Source: VKMB-3413 sp041027365 (GTDB lineage: Bacteria; Pseudomonadota; Alphaproteobacteria; Rhizobiales; Rhizobiaceae). Taken from it: a stretch of DNA of 64,000 nucleotides. The stretch covers positions 124,001-188,000 of the forward strand of contig NZ_JBFTEH010000003.1 in NCBI RefSeq assembly GCF_041027365.1. The letters run 5' to 3'. The notes under the pieces were generated by a model. It made no database searches and was not told where the DNA came from. It saw nothing but the letters and a program-made list of their open reading frames with translations. Positions 59,108-64,000 of this stretch are shown here, piece after piece (position 1 is the first letter of the stretch; every line of letters starts with the position of its first letter). A program made the position numbers and the translations under genes.

Positions 59108-59407
59108 CTAGGATACGAGAGCCCTGCGGGCGGCATCGGGCTCCTTGTCGATGATGCGAAGCAAGGCCTCGGTCGCCTTGTCCGGCCGCCGACGGCCCTG
59201 CTCGTAAGCCTCCATCGTGCGGGCGGGAACATGGAATTCTCGCTCGAAGGCGCGCGTAGAGGAGGCCACCCGCCGCCGAATGGCGCGAATGCGTTCCGGA
59301 GTCATGAGGTCGGAGGGGATTTCATAGCTTTGCGCACGGGTTTCACCGCGCAGATCCGCCGCGATCTCCGCAAAGGCTTCCACGAGATCATTGCCTACGT
59401 CGCTCAT
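59108..59407 (-). CDS. HTH-type antitoxin (HigA/XRE-like)
   Basis: A 99-residue protein with a Cro/C1-type helix-turn-helix: 'RIRAIRRRVASSTRAFEREFHVPARTMEAYEQGRRRPDKATEALLRII' read in pieces. Antitoxin of a HigBA/RelBE-type module; it overlaps the upstream toxin gene by 4 nt (order toxin then antitoxin, as in higBA). The N-terminal acidic part is where toxin neutralisation usually resides in this subgroup. Only 38 bp separate it from glgX. Confidence 0.87.
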   Translation of the reverse strand: MSDVGNDLVEAFAEIAADLRGETRAQSYEIPSDLMTPERIRAIRRRVASSTRAFEREFHVPARTMEAYEQGRRRPDKATEALLRIIDKEPDAARRALVS

Positions 59408-59730
59408 CGGATACCTCCCTTGATGCTTTCGATCGTTGCCAAGATCGCCTTGCGCTGCTCCGCAGAGAGATCGTCCCGCTCATTCTTCGGATAGGCGGTC
59501 ATCATGTAAATCGCCTCGCCGACTGCAAGAAAGTAGATGACGCGACCACCGCCGCTCTTGCCGCGCCCCGGCAACCGGAACCGCGCCTTCCGGACGCCCC
59601 GGAGCCCGGTCATGACCGGATGCGCGGCCGGCGCGGCCGCGACATCAGCCTCGACCCGGCGCATTGCCGCATCGTCGAGGCCCATCCGCTCCATCGCTCG
59701 CAAGTAAGGACGCAGCCGAACGATCCTCAT
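59404..59730 (-). CDS. RelE/HigB-family toxin
   Basis: A 108-residue protein of the RelE-like superfamily ('type II toxin-antitoxin system RelE/ParE', YhaV/YgjN-like branch). 'PVMTGLRGVRKARFRLPGRGKSGGGRVIYFLAVGEAIYMMTAYPKNERDDLSAEQ' (in pieces) has the basic strand, the R-V-I-Y-F core and the 'Y-x-K-N-E-x-x-D-L' end typical of HigB toxins. Ribosome-dependent mRNA cleavage is the expected activity. Located between pgm and glgX with 129 bp before it. Confidence 0.85.
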   Translation of the reverse strand: MRIVRLRPYLRAMERMGLDDAAMRRVEADVAAAPAAHPVMTGLRGVRKARFRLPGRGKSGGGRVIYFLAVGEAIYMMTAYPKNERDDLSAEQRKAILATIESIKGGIR

Positions 59731-59859
59731 CCGGGCATCATACGTCGATGACGTAGCACGTCAACGGCGTGTACTTCGAAGAGAGCTCACGCTCGGGTCC
59801 AGGCCCTGGTGCAGAGGATTTTCCTCACGGCGCCCAAGCGATTGACGCCTGATCCGCTC

Positions 59860-61488
59860 TCACGTCACCACGTCCGGCTCGCTCCGCCCGGTGCGCTTGC
59901 GGATCTCGCCGATGGCGTCGGCGGTCTCGATCAGTTCCTTCAGCGCCTCGGCCGGATCCTGGCCGTGCCGGCTGACGTCCTTCTCGTAGCGCTCGATATA
60001 GACGCGGAGCGTCGCGCCCTTGGTGCCGGTGCCGGAGAGGCGGTAGACGATGCGCGAGCCGCCGGAGAAGACGATGCGGATGCCCTGGCCGGTGGCGACC
60101 GAGCCGTCGACGGGGTCCTTGTAGGAGAAGTCGTCGGCCTCCGAGACGACCAGCGTGCCGAAGCGTTGCCCCGCCATCGAGGCCAGCCTGTCGTGGAGCG
60201 AGCCCATCAGCCCGTCGGCGGCGCGCTTGTCGATCTCCTCGTAGTCGTGGCGCTGGTAGAAGGTGCGGCCGAATTCGGCCCAGTGGCTCTCCATGATCGC
60301 CTTCACGCTCTCGCGCCGTTCCGCCAGGATGTTGAGCCAGAGCAGCACGGCCCACAGACCGTCCTTCTCGCGCACATGGTTGGAACCGGTGCCGGCGCTT
60401 TCCTCGCCGCAGATCGTCACCTTGCCGGCGTCGAGCAGATTGCCGAAGAACTTCCAGCCGGTCGGCGTCTCGTAGATGCCGATGCCGCGCGCCTCTGCCA
60501 CCCGGTCGGCAGCCTGGCTGGTCGGCATGGAGCGCGCGACGCCGGCGATGCCGCCGGCATAGCCGGGCGCCAGATGCGCGTTGGCGGCGAGCACGGCGAG
60601 CGAATCGGAGGGCGAGACGACGATGCCGCGGCCCATGATCAGGTTGCGGTCGCCGTCGCCGTCGGACGCCGCGCCGAAGTCGGGCGCGTCATCGCCCATC
60701 ATGGTTCCGATCAGCTCCGCGGCGTGGACGGCGTTGGGATCGGGATGGCCGCCGCCGAAATCCTCCTTCGGCACGCCGTTGCGCACGGTCCCCTGTGGCG
60801 CCCCGAGACGGTTCTCCAGGATCTCCCTGGCATAGGGCCCGGTGACGGCGTGCATGGCGTCGAAGGCGAGGGTGAAGCCGGAGGCGATGAGGTCGCGGAT
60901 CTTGCCGAAGTCGAAGAGCTGCTCCATCAGCGCCGCGTAGTCGGCGACGGGGTCGATCACCTCGACCACCATGTCGCCGAGCTTCGCCTCGCCGAGCCTG
61001 GAGATGTCCGGCGGCGTCTCGGTCCAGATGCGGTAGCGGCTGATCGTCTTGGTCTTCTCGAAGATCGCCTCGGTGATCTTCTCCGGTGCCGGGCCGCCAT
61101 TGGCGATGTTGTACTTGATGCCGAAGTCGCCGTTCGGGCCGCCCGGATTGTGGCTCGCCGACAGAATGATGCCGCCCGAAGCGCCGCGCTTGCGGATGAG
61201 GTTGGAGGCGGCGGGCGTCGAGAGCAGGCCGCCTTGCCCGACGATCACCCGGCCGTAGCCGTTCGCCGCCGCCATCCGGATGGCGGTGAGGATGACCTCG
61301 CGGTTGTAGAAGCGCCCGTCGCCGCCGATCACCAGCGTCTCGCCGCCGGAGAGCCCCGCCGCGTCGAAGATCGACTGGATGAAGTTCGCCGCATAGTTCG
61401 GCTGCTGGAAATGCGGCACCTTCTTGCGCAGGCCCGACGTTCCGGGCTTCTGGTCGTCATAGGGCGTGGTGGCGATCGTCTCGATCAT
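59860..61488 (-). CDS. pgm: Phosphoglucomutase (alpha-D-glucose-1,6-bisphosphate-dependent)
   Basis: Interconverts glucose 1-phosphate and glucose 6-phosphate, linking glycogen to central metabolism. 542 residues from the ATG at 61488, which overlaps the glgA stop (ATGA). The phosphoserine loop is 'IILSASHNPGGPNGDFG', the metal loop 'ASDGDGDRNLIMG', the sugar loop 'GEESAGTGSNHVREKDG' and the phosphate-binding end 'YRLSGTGTKGATLR'. 'TPYDDQKPGTSGLRKKV' at the N terminus is typical of the PGM1-like bacterial form found with glg genes. Confidence 0.97.
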   Translation of the reverse strand: MIETIATTPYDDQKPGTSGLRKKVPHFQQPNYAANFIQSIFDAAGLSGGETLVIGGDGRFYNREVILTAIRMAAANGYGRVIVGQGGLLSTPAASNLIRKRGASGGIILSASHNPGGPNGDFGIKYNIANGGPAPEKITEAIFEKTKTISRYRIWTETPPDISRLGEAKLGDMVVEVIDPVADYAALMEQLFDFGKIRDLIASGFTLAFDAMHAVTGPYAREILENRLGAPQGTVRNGVPKEDFGGGHPDPNAVHAAELIGTMMGDDAPDFGAASDGDGDRNLIMGRGIVVSPSDSLAVLAANAHLAPGYAGGIAGVARSMPTSQAADRVAEARGIGIYETPTGWKFFGNLLDAGKVTICGEESAGTGSNHVREKDGLWAVLLWLNILAERRESVKAIMESHWAEFGRTFYQRHDYEEIDKRAADGLMGSLHDRLASMAGQRFGTLVVSEADDFSYKDPVDGSVATGQGIRIVFSGGSRIVYRLSGTGTKGATLRVYIERYEKDVSRHGQDPAEALKELIETADAIGEIRKRTGRSEPDVVT

Positions 61489-62933
61489 GGCTGTTCTCTC
61501 AGAAGATCCCGGTAGAGATCGGCATAAAGCTTGGCGCTCTTGCGCCACGATACGTCGGCCTTCATCGCCGCATTCTGCATCTTCCGCCAGGTCTTCTGGT
61601 CCTGGTAGAGCCGCAGCGTCCGGTCGACCGCCTTGAGCAGCGCGCCTGCGGACGGGGGCGAGAAGATGACGCCCGTCGCCGCATCGGCGCTGACGGCGGC
61701 ATAATTTGCGTCGATCACCGTGTCGGCAAGGCCGCCGACCTTGGCCACCACCGGAATGCAGCCATAGCGCAGGCCGTAGAGCTGGGTGAGGCCGCAGGGC
61801 TCGAAGCGCGAGGGGATGAGGATGGCGTCGGCGCCGGCCTGGACGCGGTGCGACAGCGTCTCGTCATAGCCGATCCTGACGCCGATCAGGTCGGGATGGC
61901 GGGCATGGGCGGCGAGGAAGGCGCCCTCGATCATCGCCTCGCCCGAGCCGACGACCACCAGGCGGACGCCGCGGGCCACCAGATCGTCGCAGATGTCGGC
62001 GACGAGATCGAGACCCTTCTGCCAGGTGAGCCGGCTTACTACCGCGAAGATCGGACCGTCCTCGCGCCGCAGGCCGAACTCCCCCTCCAGCGCCCGCTTG
62101 TTGTGCGCGCGCTCGCGCAGCGATCGGGCGGCATAGGGCTTGGCGATCGCCGCATCGGTCTGCGGATCCCAGACGGCGGTGTCGATCCCGTTGACGATGC
62201 CGACGAGGCGCTCGCCGCGGCCCTGCAGGAGCCCGTCGAGACCCATGCCGCCCTCCGGCGTGACGATCTCGTCGGCATAAGTCGGGCTGACGGTGGTGGC
62301 GATGTCGCAGGCATGCAGCCCGCCCTTCAGGAAGCCGACATTGCCGTAATACTCGACGCCCTCGATCGACCAGTTGGTCGGCGGCAGGCCGAGCTGTGGG
62401 AAGATGTTGTAGGGGTAGTTCCCCTGGAAGGCGAGGTTGTGGATGGTCAGGATCGTCTTCGGCCGCGGCCGGTTGGAGGCGGCGAGATAGACCGGCGCGA
62501 GCGCCGCCTGCCAGTCGTGCGAATGCACGATATCCGGCTGGAAGCCTGCGATCGCGCCCTGGCCGATCGCCGCTCCGGCCTTGGCGAGCGCCGCGAAGCG
62601 GCGCCAGTTGTCGGGATGGTCGAGGCCGCCCGCGTCGGTATAGGGGCCGCCCAGCCGGTCGTAGAGTTCCGGCACGTCGAGAACGAAGAGGTCGAGGCCG
62701 CCGACCCTGGCCGCGAGAACGTCGGCGGGAGCGCCGAGCAGGTCGTCGAAGCGGTGCGCCAGGCGGGTCTCGCCCAGCTGCCGCATGACGGCGGGATAGC
62801 CGGGCACGAGGGTCGCGACCTCGATGCCGTGTTCCGCGAGTGCGCCCGGAAGCGCGCCCGCGACATCGGCGAGGCCGCCCGTCTTGATCAGGGGAAAGAC
62901 TTCCGAGGCGACCGCCAGCGCCCTGATCGTCAT
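61485..62933 (-). CDS. glgA: Glycogen synthase
   Basis: ADP-glucose:alpha-1,4-glucan transferase (GT5), 482 residues. The N-terminal 'EVFPLIKTGGLADVAGALP' contains the ADP-glucose-binding KTGGL (residues 17-21). The C-terminal domain has 'SRLTWQKGLDLV', 'ILIPSRFEPCGLTQLYGLRYGCIPVVAKVGGLADTV' (in pieces), including the E-x7-E region with the conserved Glu. It overlaps glgC by one base and pgm by four, a tightly coupled operon glgC-glgA-pgm. Confidence 0.97.
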   Translation of the reverse strand: MTIRALAVASEVFPLIKTGGLADVAGALPGALAEHGIEVATLVPGYPAVMRQLGETRLAHRFDDLLGAPADVLAARVGGLDLFVLDVPELYDRLGGPYTDAGGLDHPDNWRRFAALAKAGAAIGQGAIAGFQPDIVHSHDWQAALAPVYLAASNRPRPKTILTIHNLAFQGNYPYNIFPQLGLPPTNWSIEGVEYYGNVGFLKGGLHACDIATTVSPTYADEIVTPEGGMGLDGLLQGRGERLVGIVNGIDTAVWDPQTDAAIAKPYAARSLRERAHNKRALEGEFGLRREDGPIFAVVSRLTWQKGLDLVADICDDLVARGVRLVVVGSGEAMIEGAFLAAHARHPDLIGVRIGYDETLSHRVQAGADAILIPSRFEPCGLTQLYGLRYGCIPVVAKVGGLADTVIDANYAAVSADAATGVIFSPPSAGALLKAVDRTLRLYQDQKTWRKMQNAAMKADVSWRKSAKLYADLYRDLLREQP

Positions 62934-64000
62934 CAGTAGGTGAGCCTGTCGATCATCGGCTTGGTCACAAGGCAGACGCCGCCGGCGGTCCGCCGGAAGC
63001 GCTTGGCGTCGAGTTCGGGATCCTCGCCGATGACGAGGCCGTCGGGGATCTGCACGCCGCGGTCGATGACCGCCCGCGAGATGCGCGCGTGCCGGCCGAT
63101 ATGGGTGTAGGGGAGCGCTACGGTGTGGTCGAGCATCGAGTAGGAGCGCATCCTGACGCCGGTGAACAGCAGCGAGCGGCGCAGCGAGCCGCCGGAGATG
63201 ATGCAGTCGCCCGAGACCAGCGACGAGATCGCCATGCCGCGCCGGCCCTCCTCGTCATGCACGAACTTCGCCGGCGGGTTGATCTCGGCATAGGTCCAGA
63301 TCGGCCAGTCGCGGTCGTAGATGTCGAGCGGCGGGACGACGTCGGTGAGGTCGATATTGGCCTGCCAGTAGGCGTCGACGGTTCCGACGTCGCGCCAGTA
63401 GGCCTCGCCCGTCGGCTCCATCGCCGAGCGCACCACCGAGCGGGAGAAGCGGTGGGCGAAGGCCTTTCCGTGCTGCACGATGTGGGGGATGATGTCCTTG
63501 CCGAAGTCGCGCTGCGAGCCGGGATCGGCGGCGTCGCGCCGCAGCTGGTCCATCAGGAAGTGCGTGTCGAAGACGTAGATGCCCATCGAGGCCAGCGCGG
63601 TGTCCGGGCGGCCGGGGATCGCCGGCGGATCCTTCGGCTTCTCGACGAAATCGGTGATCTGGTAGTTCTCGTCGACATGCATCACGCCGAAGGCGACCGC
63701 CTCCATGCGCGGGACTTCGAGACAGCCGACGGTCACGTCCGCGCCGGTGTCGACATGCTGCTGCAGCATGATCTCGTAGTCCATCTTGTAGACGTGGTCG
63801 CCCGCCAGGATGACGATGTAGCGGGGCGCGTAGGACTCGATGATGTCGATGTTCTGGTACACCGCGTCGGCGGTGCCGGCATACCACTGGTCCTCGGAGA
63901 CGCGCTGGCTGGCCGGCAGGATGTCGAAGCTTTCGTTGCGGCCGGGGCGCAGGAAGTTCCAGCCGTTCTGCAGGTGCCGGATCAGGCTGTGCGCCTTGTA
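62933..64000 (-). CDS. glgC: Glucose-1-phosphate adenylyltransferase, cut by the window end
   Basis: Makes ADP-glucose, the committed step of glycogen synthesis. 355 residues are visible; the first ~65, including the G-x-G-x-x-L nucleotide loop, lie beyond 64000. Visible signatures are 'SLIRHLQNGWNF', 'WYAGTADAVYQN' (substrate-site GTADA), 'ILAGDHVYKMDY', 'VEKPKDPPAIPG' and 'AYWRDVGTVDAYWQANIDL'. The C-terminal left-handed beta helix includes 'FTGVRMRSYSMLDHTVALP'. Shares its stop with the glgA start (TGATG). glgB would typically lie upstream but is outside the window. Confidence 0.97.
   Translation of the reverse strand, partial: YKAHSLIRHLQNGWNFLRPGRNESFDILPASQRVSEDQWYAGTADAVYQNIDIIESYAPRYIVILAGDHVYKMDYEIMLQQHVDTGADVTVGCLEVPRMEAVAFGVMHVDENYQITDFVEKPKDPPAIPGRPDTALASMGIYVFDTHFLMDQLRRDAADPGSQRDFGKDIIPHIVQHGKAFAHRFSRSVVRSAMEPTGEAYWRDVGTVDAYWQANIDLTDVVPPLDIYDRDWPIWTYAEINPPAKFVHDEEGRRGMAISSLVSGDCIISGGSLRRSLLFTGVRMRSYSMLDHTVALPYTHIGRHARISRAVIDRGVQIPDGLVIGEDPELDAKRFRRTAGGVCLVTKPMIDRLTY

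Noticed and set aside
1..64000. CRISPR array, insertion sequence, prophage or integrated element
   Set aside because: I saw no spaced direct repeats, transposase or integrase genes, or phage genes. Only toxin-antitoxin pairs hint at past mobility.

Overview
The window is 64 kb of GC-rich (roughly two-thirds G+C) bacterial chromosome. Gene families and gene order point to the Alphaproteobacteria, order Hyphomicrobiales (Rhizobiales). The supporting blocks are rho-hemJ-hemE next to maf-aroE-coaE, pmbA-cysQ-DUF4170-acyltransferase-waaA-lpxK-DUF2093-mutL, ileS followed by tadA/rluB-type synthase/rsmD and a pair of M16 peptidases, and a glgC-glgA-pgm-glgX glycogen operon. The LPS genes and outer-membrane barrels show a Gram-negative envelope. 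A family such as Aurantimonadaceae would fit, but that is a guess. I saw no rRNA, tRNA, CRISPR array, insertion sequence or prophage.

The most important feature is a probable chromosomal replication origin in the 539-bp gene-free stretch between hemE and maf (14501-15039). hemE, hemJ, rho and mnmE run leftward from it and maf, aroE and coaE run rightward. In Caulobacter and Rhizobiales the origin is known to sit next to hemE. The stretch holds DnaA-box-like sequences, nine GANTC (CcrM methylation) sites in about 430 bp, an AT-rich nested inverted repeat, and a CtrA-like TTTA-N7-TTAA site beside a DnaA-like box. Two parS-like ParB sites flank it, one inside mnmE (2481-2496) and one after the RND pump gene (22789-22802).

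Layout. 0-10.4 kb: a 5'-cut Uma2-type gene, a ChaC cyclotransferase, a GNAT enzyme, mnmE, a two-barrel outer-membrane protein, a DUF255 thioredoxin-domain protein, a sarcosine-oxidase-like flavoenzyme, a YbaK deacylase and an SDR. 10.6-17.6 kb: the origin block (rho, gluconokinase, hemJ, hemE, origin, maf, aroE, a small unknown gene, coaE). 17.8-25.1 kb: an RND efflux pair, a class II amidotransferase and an MFS carrier. 25.3-28.4 kb: hslU without hslV, a LuxR-type solo regulator and a HicAB module with a shortened antitoxin. 28.7-39.9 kb: ileS, a lipoprotein, tadA, a long-tailed pseudouridine synthase, rsmD, two M16 peptidases and a patatin. 39.9-43.7 kb: topoisomerase IB opposite a DUF2945 protein, then a VOC protein with a Kef-type antiporter. 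43.8-51.7 kb: the pmbA-to-mutL block with LPS core/lipid A genes. 52-56.4 kb: a chemoreceptor, a rhodanese and an acyl-CoA synthetase. 56.4-64 kb: a ParDE module whose toxin has an in-frame stop, and the glycogen genes glgC (cut by the window end), glgA, pgm and glgX, with a second toxin-antitoxin pair inserted between pgm and glgX.

Most genes are housekeeping or envelope genes whose families are well known. The accessory content is small: three toxin-antitoxin modules (two of them damaged), the orphan LuxR regulator and the pump. I did not find a convincing new multi-gene system. The observations most worth following are the origin architecture, the paired parS sites, the decayed TA modules and a perfect 24-bp palindrome upstream of hslU.
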